NCBI RefSeq assembly: GCF_000764225.1
Contig: NZ_JQED01000005.1
Span: 539,390-603,389, forward strand
Direction of reading: 5' to 3'
Length of the DNA stretch: 64,000 nucleotides
Source of the DNA: Colwellia psychrerythraea
GTDB taxonomy: Bacteria > Pseudomonadota > Gammaproteobacteria > Enterobacterales > Alteromonadaceae
Position 1 is the first letter of the stretch, and every line of letters starts with the position of its first letter. Position numbers and translations under genes: made by a program. This document shows positions 18,646 through 27,083 of the stretch, one piece after another. Under the pieces are notes generated by a model. That model had not been told where the DNA came from, did no database searches, and saw only the letters and a list, made by a program, of their open reading frames with translations.

Positions 18646-20979
18646 TTATTTGTGAGCCTTTTCAGAGCTAACTTGTTGTACATTCCCTTTTTCTAGTAAA
18701 TACTTATTGCAGACCTTGGGCAATGAGCCACATTGATACCATACGTTAATTCCTTCAATTTTTGGCAACACACTAGCTGAATTTTCAAATATGATTCCGA
18801 CATTATCAATTTGAATGGCAACCCTACCTCTAGTCAGTTTGTGCTCAATTGTTCTGCTCTTACTAAACTCATCTATGCTTGGCCTATGGATACTATATAG
18901 CTGATGATGAGTTGAATCTGTGGGCAAGTTTATTTCAAAACGCCAACTAGGTGCCTTCTTTGATTTCCTTATACCCAATCCTTTATTAAAGTTTGCTCCA
19001 TTAAATTGTGCTTCATCACCATCACTCTCTACATAGAATTTAAAGTCTTCTCCTCCTAGAATAGATACATCACTCATTTCACCTATTATTTCAGTGACTA
19101 AGTGAGCATTTAAATTCTTCGTTTTAATTATTCTACCTTGAGACTTACTGATACCATTATTTTTCACACCTTTTACCACTACCGCATTAGATACTTGTGG
19201 TTTGTTGACCGTATGATATAAGATTTTAGCCTGATACTGCGGATCAGTTGTTTTGATATCATCAAATACAATTAATACATCTTGCTTATGAAGGTAGAGG
19301 ATTTGTCTTTTCACCTGACTAACTTTGCCATTTTCATCATTTTCATCAAACCAAGAACTATTATAGGCTTTCGTTAGATCCGAGTTTATATAAGAAATTG
19401 AGCCATTAGAATAGGAGCCTATAATCCTGCCTCCGGTTAACACTTTGCCCTGAGTTCTTTTTTTAAACCAATCATCAACACTTAAAATAGCACTACCCAA
19501 AGGCATGGTTATTCTTTGCCCTCCATCAGCAACATTAGCTCGACGACTTGTAGATATTGAATTGAGTTCATTATTTTTCTGAATTAATATAGTATTTTTT
19601 GCAACAGATCTAATGGCATAATTTAAACGATTATCCCCTGAATACTTTCCATACATACTGCTGTTCACAAGTAATGGTGCACTTTTAAACAAAGAAATAT
19701 GCCCATTATCGTAATGACCATGATGAGTAAATGAATCGCCGCTTCGATAAGAAATAAATGTCTCTTTATCTTCCCAGTTTTGATGAATATAGGCTTGGCC
19801 AAAATAGTTTTTTCCAAAAATATCCATAAACGGTAATTCAGACCTATAATTTGTTTCTGATGATTCATTCAATAAATACTGACTATTAACATCTTTAAAG
19901 AGAGGCCAGCCCCAACGATAATCAGAAAAGTAATTCGCCCTCCCATGCTGTTTCGCAATGGAGTCAGACAATCCATAGAATATTTTCTTCTCTGTTAACT
20001 GCCCAATAAGATCTATTACACGACTAGTTTCGTCTTTTCTATCAATACGTGGGCCTTCATCTCCTAGCGGCTCAATAGTTAAGTCTGGGCGTGTCGCATA
20101 TATATGCCATTTACCTATTCGAACCAGTAAACGATTCAACTTAGGATGCCAATAATCCTCTTCCATTCCATTTAAATATCCAGATATCGCAAGAACAATA
20201 TAAAAAGCTCTAGAGTTCACCCAATAATTATAGCCTTCTGGCCAGGCCTCAGTGATACTAAGTGCTTCAATCATCGAATAAAAATGCGGGGCGGTAGCTG
20301 CCAGCAAATCATCAGAAACACTGTCAAGAGCCATTAATGTTATCCACATTTGAGCTGTTAACGTTGCCCTTCCGTGCCATAAAGATGGGCTAGAGCTATT
20401 TAATAATACAAGGTAGTGTTTTACAGCTTTTTCAAGTTTCTTATTTATTCGCGCCCTGTTTTCAGTAGAAAACTCTATCTGTGTTTTCAAGGAATCATAA
20501 ACAAAGCCCAGCTCCCAACCAGTGCCATGATGACCGCTGGCATTAGGAAGTGTTAAAACAAAGTTATTAACATGCTCTTTTACGGATTTTAGTTTACCTG
20601 TGTCCTTGGTAAGGATTGCACAAGATGTAAGCCAGAGCATACGCTCTATTTTGCATGGGTTATATTTTTTAAGAAGGTCTTGGTTAAAATCAGAATGGTC
20701 AATCTTACCTTGTGTTAATTTACTAATCTGAGGAACCAAACGAGGGGATTGGGCTCTTAATTTTGGGAGAGAGTATCCTTGTATATTGTCTATAACAAAA
20801 GCACTATTGAGGAGGTAGTCTTCTAAATACTTATTATCTATTGATAATTTTTCACTCAGACGATAAGCAAACTGCGGTACTGTTAGGTCAAAATGTTTAG
20901 CAAATAGAATTACGCATAAAGCAAAGAAAAAGTGCAATACAATTCCACTAAAAATAAAATAAACCTGCCTAAACTTCAC
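18646..20979 (-). CDS. Membrane-anchored heparinase II/III family protein
   Basis: A 777-residue protein with an N-terminal membrane segment (about residues 8-27), an alpha-barrel domain and a C-terminal beta-sandwich domain, the architecture of heparinase II/III, PL15, PL17 and PL21 lyases. Visible active-site regions are HHGTGWELGFVYD near 150, WPEGYNYWVNSRAFY near 246, and HHGHYDNGHISLF at 419-431, which carries the conserved histidines and aspartate. These enzymes cleave uronic-acid polymers by beta-elimination. Being encoded amid assembly genes and membrane-anchored, it probably edits or releases the locus's own polymer. It lies one base from the deacetylase gene and directly before the beta-helix gene. 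Confidence 0.8.
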   Translation of the reverse strand: MKFRQVYFIFSGIVLHFFFALCVILFAKHFDLTVPQFAYRLSEKLSIDNKYLEDYLLNSAFVIDNIQGYSLPKLRAQSPRLVPQISKLTQGKIDHSDFNQDLLKKYNPCKIERMLWLTSCAILTKDTGKLKSVKEHVNNFVLTLPNASGHHGTGWELGFVYDSLKTQIEFSTENRARINKKLEKAVKHYLVLLNSSSPSLWHGRATLTAQMWITLMALDSVSDDLLAATAPHFYSMIEALSITEAWPEGYNYWVNSRAFYIVLAISGYLNGMEEDYWHPKLNRLLVRIGKWHIYATRPDLTIEPLGDEGPRIDRKDETSRVIDLIGQLTEKKIFYGLSDSIAKQHGRANYFSDYRWGWPLFKDVNSQYLLNESSETNYRSELPFMDIFGKNYFGQAYIHQNWEDKETFISYRSGDSFTHHGHYDNGHISLFKSAPLLVNSSMYGKYSGDNRLNYAIRSVAKNTILIQKNNELNSISTSRRANVADGGQRITMPLGSAILSVDDWFKKRTQGKVLTGGRIIGSYSNGSISYINSDLTKAYNSSWFDENDENGKVSQVKRQILYLHKQDVLIVFDDIKTTDPQYQAKILYHTVNKPQVSNAVVVKGVKNNGISKSQGRIIKTKNLNAHLVTEIIGEMSDVSILGGEDFKFYVESDGDEAQFNGANFNKGLGIRKSKKAPSWRFEINLPTDSTHHQLYSIHRPSIDEFSKSRTIEHKLTRGRVAIQIDNVGIIFENSASVLPKIEGINVWYQCGSLPKVCNKYLLEKGNVQQVSSEKAHK

Positions 20980-20980
20980 A

Positions 20981-21937
20981 TTACTTCCTGTAATTCAATG
21001 CCAGACGTAAACAAAACTTTAATTCAGTTTCATCCCAGGGGGTAAATCGTTTAATTTTAAACCTGTCATTGGAAAAGTTTGTTAAAGTTCCCCAGTTTGT
21101 TGAAAAAGCAGCTTTAAAGCCTAGTTTTTTCACCATTTCAATATGTTTATCACCAAAGTCTTTTCTGTACAGGCCATTAGGAAAAGCAAAGTACTCAACT
21201 TTTTCCTGGATTATTTTTTCTAATATCAACTTGCTTTTTTGTATTTCAACAAAGGCGTCATCATCCTCTTCAAGTGACAAAATAGGATGCCTATGAGTGT
21301 GGGCGCCTATTGTCATACCCCCTAAGTGCATTTCTTTTATATATTCAGGTAAAAGAAAAATATTCTGATTTTCTTGCTCTAAATTAGTTTGTTTTTGCAA
21401 GAAAGATATTTCACGGTTTCTTTCTATTAAAGATTTATACTTTATTCGTTCAGTAAGCTCTGCAACTGTAGACTGCCTCGTTCGATAAGTATCAATATTA
21501 TATAGTTTGTTATCCAAGGTTATCGTTGCCAATTGATTAGGCGCATTAAAAACGACACTCGCAATTTCATCTTCCCACAAAAAACCTTTTTCCAAGCCTT
21601 CCGTTGCAATGAAAAAGCAAGCGGATACTCCTTGATCTTTTAAAATATTATAGATGAAGTCATAACTATCCCTATAACCATCATCAACGGTAATTGTAAC
21701 GGCTTTAGGAGGTAACTTATTTCTCTCACTTAACTCAATTGCTTCAGGTAAAGATAACACGACAAAATTTCTTTTCAGCCATAATACTTGTTTGCTAAAT
21801 AGCTCTGTCGTTAGATGCAATGGCCTTAACAGATCTTTGTCATCTGTAACCCTGTGGTATGTAAGAACGTTTAGCGCATTATCTTCATATTTATTCCCTC
21901 CAATCCGGGAATAATAATCAACCAATTTTGTAAGCAT
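20981..21937 (-). CDS. Polysaccharide deacetylase (NodB domain)
   Basis: A 318-residue NodB-homology protein. VLTYHRV at the start, the catalytic-metal motif TVDDGYRD, FIATEGL, and the H-x-x-x-H motif within GAHTHRHPIL are all present, and FAFPNG follows. No signal peptide or membrane segment is visible, unlike most secreted chitooligosaccharide deacetylases, so it may act on a lipid-linked intermediate in the cytoplasm. AGGAGG sits directly before the start. The start overlaps the end of the ligase-like gene by 20 bases. It is distinct from the XrtA-type deacetylase at 34289-35155. Confidence 0.85.
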   Translation of the reverse strand: MLTKLVDYYSRIGGNKYEDNALNVLTYHRVTDDKDLLRPLHLTTELFSKQVLWLKRNFVVLSLPEAIELSERNKLPPKAVTITVDDGYRDSYDFIYNILKDQGVSACFFIATEGLEKGFLWEDEIASVVFNAPNQLATITLDNKLYNIDTYRTRQSTVAELTERIKYKSLIERNREISFLQKQTNLEQENQNIFLLPEYIKEMHLGGMTIGAHTHRHPILSLEEDDDAFVEIQKSKLILEKIIQEKVEYFAFPNGLYRKDFGDKHIEMVKKLGFKAAFSTNWGTLTNFSNDRFKIKRFTPWDETELKFCLRLALNYRK

Positions 21938-23240
21938 CCCCCCTCCTTTTAGACTTAACGGACTTATCCTTAATCAACAACTGTTCAAGAGCAAAGATTA
22001 ATGCCAATAGCGCATACAGCATATCAAAGTAAGCCAAGCTTACGCCTGCCCCTCCAGCACAGTATGCCACTAGAGAAACACGAAGCATTTTGGTTAAAGA
22101 AATAATACTTTCTGACTGCTCAGTACTTATAGCGAGCTTAACAATTTTTCCCGTTTTATTAAAAGCAACTAAGAGAATCATTAGAAAAATGAAAAGCCCT
22201 ATATAGCCATGATCTCCTAACACTTGAAAGTAAATACTATGCGCAGCTTTATAGCCAATTCCCCCCATATGCGAAGTATCTATGATTTCATTATATGATC
22301 CTGCGGCATCATAACTATGCCAAATAAATGAAACTTGTCCTGCTTTGAAGCCACCTCCAGTAATAATATTATCATTAGCCATAAGGACAGCTTGTTTCCA
22401 AGCTAGCACTCTTCCTAAGAATGAAGCATCGGTTTTAACTGTCTCTATGGTATTCATCCTGCCCTCCCATTCAGGGGAGAGCAAACTACTGGAGAAAGAT
22501 AAACCAATGACAAGCAGTAGCGTATATACTAATTTATGCTTGCTTTGGAACCAAAAGTACGCCCCAATAATAACTAAAGCGATTGTACCCCCTCTAGAAA
22601 AGGTGCCAATAATTGCGATAACATTTAATACAACCGCTGCATATAAACCTAATCTAATAAATTTATATTTGGAAATACCAGCTAAGTACACTAATAGTGG
22701 CAGCATCATATTAAATGCTAGCGCCAATTCATTTCGATCACCTAACACATGGCCAGCAAGGCCCCTAATTCTATGTGCTCCGCCACTTGATATATATTTT
22801 AATCCCTCTAAACAGCCATAGAACCCAACTGATAAAACTAACGCCCAAATTAGAACATTCATATGCAATCGAGTTCGGATCACCATGATAGAAAAAAAAT
22901 AAAATAAGGATATTTTTAAAAACTCAAGCCATTGGGCCCAAACAAAATCAGGAATAGAAATAGTGTAAAAACTAGTAATCATAGTCCATAATAAAAAGAT
23001 AAAAATTAAAAATGTTAATCCATCTCCTTTAAACGGTTCTTTTTCCTTCCATTTTATATAAGATATTGCAGCACAAAGTACAATGATCATATTGTATCTA
23101 AAGCTAGTCGCAAAATTATAAACCCAGCCATTGGGGAAATGCATAGCAACCCAAAGCCACATAGCAGCGCCAATAAATGGTTTTCTTAATACGGCATACA
23201 TAATCAAAGGAAAAATAAATAAAAAGAATATATCTCTCAT
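21918..23240 (-). CDS. Exosortase A-associated O-antigen ligase/polymerase-like membrane protein
   Basis: A 440-residue protein with about ten membrane segments. The start RDIFFLFIFPLIMYAVLRKPFIG and the following FPNGW region match what I recall of the putative O-glycosylation ligase family of exosortase A loci (TIGR03097), and the long periplasmic loop with a histidine (AAHSIYFQVLGDHGYIG) matches the O-antigen ligase/Wzy domain. It either polymerises repeat units or transfers glycan to an acceptor, possibly a PEP-CTERM protein. Its ATG overlaps the stop of the 44-residue gene by four bases. Confidence 0.85.
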   Translation of the reverse strand: MRDIFFLFIFPLIMYAVLRKPFIGAAMWLWVAMHFPNGWVYNFATSFRYNMIIVLCAAISYIKWKEKEPFKGDGLTFLIFIFLLWTMITSFYTISIPDFVWAQWLEFLKISLFYFFSIMVIRTRLHMNVLIWALVLSVGFYGCLEGLKYISSGGAHRIRGLAGHVLGDRNELALAFNMMLPLLVYLAGISKYKFIRLGLYAAVVLNVIAIIGTFSRGGTIALVIIGAYFWFQSKHKLVYTLLLVIGLSFSSSLLSPEWEGRMNTIETVKTDASFLGRVLAWKQAVLMANDNIITGGGFKAGQVSFIWHSYDAAGSYNEIIDTSHMGGIGYKAAHSIYFQVLGDHGYIGLFIFLMILLVAFNKTGKIVKLAISTEQSESIISLTKMLRVSLVAYCAGGAGVSLAYFDMLYALLALIFALEQLLIKDKSVKSKRRGDAYKIG

Positions 23241-23371
23241 CGTAAATTCTCATTATCTTTTAGATCTTGTGCTGCTTTATTTTTCTCTACTTCTTCATCA
23301 TCGGCTTTAATAGCCCAAAAACACAAAAAAACTACGGCACAAAGGTTTATCGCCCATAAAAAACTTTCCAT
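23237..23371 (-). CDS. 44-residue single-pass membrane microprotein
   Basis: A short frame that is easily missed, read on the minus strand from ATG at 23371 to TGA at 23237. It begins MESFLWAINLCAVVFLCFWA, one hydrophobic helix, followed by a charged tail rich in Asp, Glu and Lys. It starts one base after the stop of the CapK-like gene and its stop overlaps the ATG of the ligase-like gene (ATGA), so it is embedded in the operon and likely coupled in translation. The spacing leaves no room for another interpretation of the gap. A helper subunit of the neighbouring membrane protein is a guess. Confidence 0.62.
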   Translation of the reverse strand: MESFLWAINLCAVVFLCFWAIKADDEEVEKNKAAQDLKDNENLR

Positions 23372-23372
23372 G

Positions 23373-24731
23373 CTAACTAGCTACCTTACTTATGACATAG
23401 CGGAACTTACCAGATTTCTCTGCAGCAATTTCGGTCACAATTTCAACATCAACTACGACTTCCTCCCCCAAGCGTGCTTTAAAGCCAGAAACAATGTCAT
23501 CTGTTATTTCTTTTGAGATACTGTTTCCTTTAGCTGGAACAATATCTACACGGGTATGTAATTTAGATTCTTGAATTATTTTAAATTCTTCAATTCCATC
23601 GAGTTCTCGCAAAATATAAATTAGTGCTAAACCATGCATCATAGTGCCATTAGCTGCGACGACAAAATCAGTTGTGCGCCCTTCAATATCTTTCAACACA
23701 GGTAAACCGCGACCACAGGCGCAAGATTTTGTATCTAAAGCCGCAATATCTCCGGTACGGTAACGAACAAAAGGGAAATCAGATGTTGCCATATGCGTTA
23801 TCACTATTTCCCCTTTTTCGCCGTCAGCCACCACATTGCCATCCTTATCTATAATCTCAACAATCAAGTCCTCTGCCGAGATATGCATGCTACCGCTTGG
23901 GCATTGATGGGCAATAAAACCAGCGTCTCGGCTACCATAACCATTTGCGACTGGCGCGCCAAAGGCTTTCTCAATGACCTCACGTTGGTAAGGGTATAAA
24001 CGCTCAGAAGTAACAAAAACAACCTTAATTCCCAGTTGTGTTAAGTCTATATTATGTGAAAGTGCGACTTTGGCAATCAAACTAAAAACTGATGGATAAC
24101 CAAATAACATCTGTGGCTCAATGCCTTTAATTCTATCAATAAAACCTAATAGTTTACTTTCATCCACATCAAAAGCAGGAATCAGCGTCGAACGAAAAAG
24201 CTTATCTCGTAAAATACGTACTTTATCTTGTGCACCCAATTCTATAGGGGAGCCCCAAGCCACAATTTCTTTATCACCAATATCAACATCCCACCAACGG
24301 GTCGCTCGCCATTTCTCTGCAACGTCATGACTTACACGTTCATCTCCAAGTAAGAAAGTAAGCGGTGTTCCACTTGAACCACCTGTGGTGAACGAACTAA
24401 CAGCGCCTGCTTGGTTAGATTTCAATGCGGAATAATTTTCACGTATCGTTGGTTTATCTAAAAATGGGAGCTTGTGTAAATCGGCGACCGACTTAATATC
24501 TGAAGAAGATAATCCCAGCTCATCAAAAAGTGCTTTGTAATAGGGTACATCTTCAATTATTTTGCCAATAAACAGTTGCAGACGCTCAGCTTGAGTCTGC
24601 ATTATTTTTTCTGTTGGTAGCCACTGGCTCTTTTCTAACTGTGCTTTAATCGCGACAGTATCATGCTTCTTCAACCGTTCGTGAAGCGGAAAAAGTAACG
24701 TTGAGACTAACCTAGTGTATATCCCTGTCAT
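23373..24731 (-). CDS. CapK/PaaK-like adenylate-forming enzyme
   Basis: A 452-residue member of the phenylacetate-CoA ligase-like branch of adenylate-forming enzymes. FTTGGSSGTPLTFL is the phosphate-binding loop, NGYGSRDAGFIAHQC and VRYRTGDIA are the conserved A5 and A8 type motifs, and the C-terminal small domain is present. In capsule loci this family (CapK) is thought to activate a carboxylate, but its acyl group is unknown. Here it may prepare an acyl or aminoacyl substituent for the polymer. It precedes the 44-residue gene by one base. Confidence 0.82.
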   Translation of the reverse strand: MTGIYTRLVSTLLFPLHERLKKHDTVAIKAQLEKSQWLPTEKIMQTQAERLQLFIGKIIEDVPYYKALFDELGLSSSDIKSVADLHKLPFLDKPTIRENYSALKSNQAGAVSSFTTGGSSGTPLTFLLGDERVSHDVAEKWRATRWWDVDIGDKEIVAWGSPIELGAQDKVRILRDKLFRSTLIPAFDVDESKLLGFIDRIKGIEPQMLFGYPSVFSLIAKVALSHNIDLTQLGIKVVFVTSERLYPYQREVIEKAFGAPVANGYGSRDAGFIAHQCPSGSMHISAEDLIVEIIDKDGNVVADGEKGEIVITHMATSDFPFVRYRTGDIAALDTKSCACGRGLPVLKDIEGRTTDFVVAANGTMMHGLALIYILRELDGIEEFKIIQESKLHTRVDIVPAKGNSISKEITDDIVSGFKARLGEEVVVDVEIVTEIAAEKSGKFRYVISKVAS

Positions 24732-24754
24732 GTGCTGTCGTGACCTTTTACTAA

Positions 24755-25846
24755 TTATTTTACGCGATTATTGATGATCGATTCATCATAGCAAGCTTTT
24801 AACTTAAGCCAAACGTTTACCCAATAAAACTTTTTGATGGTATTTAAACCATTATCTATCAAGTTTTTTTGTAATACTGTACTGCGGAGTATGTCTAATA
24901 CACCCTCTGCCATTTTTTGGTGATCGGCTATATTAACTAAAAGAGCATCATGTTGATGGGTAACTAATTTTGGGATACCACCAGCATCAGTCGTGACAAC
25001 AGGCGTTGCGCATGCCAGAGCTTCAATTATAGAGTTTGGTGTATTATCTACGGTACTGGCATTAAGCATTATATCTGCCTGCTGATATAAGTTAGCCATC
25101 TCTTCTGGCCCTAAACGTCCGGTAAAGGTAACACTACCATCTAAATTTAATGTAGTTATAAGCGCTGTTAATGCCTGTTTTTCAGGTCCTGTACCAGCAA
25201 TTGATAGATACGCTTGCGGATACTCTTTTTTTACTAATGCAAAAGCCCTAACGGTTGTGGCAACGTCATAGATGGCTTCTAAATTACGCGTCACTATCAA
25301 ATGTGGTGATTTATTACTTACGGGTTTATCCGTCTGAAAAAATAACTTCTCATCTAACACATTTGGAATGACAGCAGATTCTTTGCCAAAATCATTAAAG
25401 ACTTCTTGTAAAAATACCGATGGTACAATGATAGCTTGCGATTTTTTTAGCGTTAAATTAACCCAAAACCAAGATTTACTGAAAAAGTCAGCGGCATACC
25501 CCCCCCGATAGTTCACGATTACAGGTTTATTATAAAGGCGGCCCAAAAGAATGGCTGGTGCCGCAAATAAATGCCAAGACCACCCTGAATTTGCCATGAT
25601 ATGGATCACATCAGTATTTTTTAAACGCATCATTAAGGTAAATTTGTAACTTACTAAGCGGAATAACGCTCTTAATACCGGTATTTTCCCTACGAAAGCG
25701 GGCTTATAGTCTGGATTCGTTCTAATGACATCTACGGAGATATTCTCAGAACGCAAAAATTCCGCCAATTTTTTGGTTTGATTTGCCATGCCCCCTGCAG
25801 GTGGCGCTAATGGCCCAACAATAGTCACTTTCTTAAACTGGCTCAT
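24755..25846 (-). CDS. GT4 family glycosyltransferase
   Basis: A 363-residue GT-B glycosyltransferase with the N-terminal VTIVGPLAPPAGGMANQTKKL loop and the C-terminal donor-site block MLNASTVDNTPNSIIEALACATPVVTTDAGGIP (E-x7-E motif of GT4). It is cytoplasmic and acts on the growing lipid-linked repeat. Five bases separate it from the upstream glycosyltransferase. Sugar specificity is not readable. Confidence 0.9.
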   Translation of the reverse strand: MSQFKKVTIVGPLAPPAGGMANQTKKLAEFLRSENISVDVIRTNPDYKPAFVGKIPVLRALFRLVSYKFTLMMRLKNTDVIHIMANSGWSWHLFAAPAILLGRLYNKPVIVNYRGGYAADFFSKSWFWVNLTLKKSQAIIVPSVFLQEVFNDFGKESAVIPNVLDEKLFFQTDKPVSNKSPHLIVTRNLEAIYDVATTVRAFALVKKEYPQAYLSIAGTGPEKQALTALITTLNLDGSVTFTGRLGPEEMANLYQQADIMLNASTVDNTPNSIIEALACATPVVTTDAGGIPKLVTHQHDALLVNIADHQKMAEGVLDILRSTVLQKNLIDNGLNTIKKFYWVNVWLKLKACYDESIINNRVK

Positions 25847-25851
25847 ATAAA

Positions 25852-27069
25852 CTACTTTTCAGTTAATTTTTCATAAAGTGGTAAGTAATTACTGACACTA
25901 TTTCGCCAATTACGGACATTTTCCACATAACCACGGCCATTTGATATGACACTATTAAGCTTATTCTCATCTGCCAACAATTCAATCAATCGTTCCGCAA
26001 GTTCGGCGCTATCACTGGCTTTGAATAAAAAGCCCGTTTCATTATCTGTGATTAACTCTTTATGACCACCGACATCAGACGCAATGACTGGTTTACCTTG
26101 CGCCATTGCTTCTAACGGTTTTAATGGCGTCACTAAATCAGTTAAACGCATTGGTTTACGAGGGTAAACCAGCAAATCAACTAAGCTATAGTACTTTCCT
26201 ACTTCGCTATGCGGTACTCGCCCAGTGAATATAACTTTACCTTCCAAACCTAATAGCGTTACTTGTTGCTTAAGGTTCTGCTCTTGCGGGCCACCTCCAA
26301 CGAGTAATAAACGTGCCTTAGCATTTTTCGCCAATACCGCTGGCATAGCAGCAATAGCGAGGTCTAACCCTTCATAAGCGTAAAAAGAACCTAAAAAACC
26401 TAACACATCACAATCCGTTAGTTGTAGTTTTGCGGCTAAATCGGCATTATTGGTCTTATCTTGCGGTGTAATCACATCAAATTGTTCAATATTTACCGCA
26501 TTGGCAATAACGGTAAATTTACTTTCATCGAAACCTCTCTTAATAAGATCCCCACGAAGGCCCTCACATATTGTTGTCACTGCACTGGCATTTTTAACAA
26601 CATGAGTTTCCATTTTTCGGGTTAAACGATAACGTAAGTCGTCTTCTTTACAGGTGCCATGATCAACGGCCGCATCTTCCCAAAAGGCTCTAATTTCATA
26701 GACAACGGGTAAGCCTGACTTTCTTCCTGCTTTTAATGCGGCTAAACCATTTAATGCCGGAGAGTGTGCATGGATGACATCTGGTTTTTCAATGTCGATA
26801 ACGTCTAGGATTCGTTTAACCATGGGGCCTATATATGACATCTGGTTCAAAACAGGGAGTTTTGACATTAACCCTGAAATAGGTGCACTACGATAAAATT
26901 TAAGCCCATCAACGTCTTCAATTTCAGCTTGGTCATTGCCATGCTTTGGACTCGTGACATGGCATGTTTCAATGCCTAAAGCATGCTGTTGCTTTAGTAT
27001 TGATCTACTGCGAAAAGTATAACCACTATGTAGCGGGATTGAATGGTCAAATACATGTAAAACTTTCAT
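25852..27069 (-). CDS. Exosortase A-associated GT4 glycosyltransferase
   Basis: About 405 residues of a GT4 enzyme. The start VLHVFDHSIPLHSGYTFRSRSI and HAHSPALNGLAAL are typical of the glycosyltransferase family recalled as TIGR04063, which occurs with exosortase A. The C-terminal block LVTPLKPLEAMAQGKPVIASDVGGH has the EX7E-type donor site. A TTG at 27078 is also in frame, but AAGGG is better placed for the ATG at 27069. It lies directly downstream of the amidotransferase gene. Confidence 0.9.
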   Translation of the reverse strand: MKVLHVFDHSIPLHSGYTFRSRSILKQQHALGIETCHVTSPKHGNDQAEIEDVDGLKFYRSAPISGLMSKLPVLNQMSYIGPMVKRILDVIDIEKPDVIHAHSPALNGLAALKAGRKSGLPVVYEIRAFWEDAAVDHGTCKEDDLRYRLTRKMETHVVKNASAVTTICEGLRGDLIKRGFDESKFTVIANAVNIEQFDVITPQDKTNNADLAAKLQLTDCDVLGFLGSFYAYEGLDLAIAAMPAVLAKNAKARLLLVGGGPQEQNLKQQVTLLGLEGKVIFTGRVPHSEVGKYYSLVDLLVYPRKPMRLTDLVTPLKPLEAMAQGKPVIASDVGGHKELITDNETGFLFKASDSAELAERLIELLADENKLNSVISNGRGYVENVRNWRNSVSNYLPLYEKLTEK

Positions 27070-27083
27070 AACTTTCAAACCCT

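Noticed and set aside
22345..22821. 158-residue plus-strand open frame
   Set aside because: It is antisense to the multi-membrane-span ligase-like gene; its content is explained by the complementary codons of that gene.
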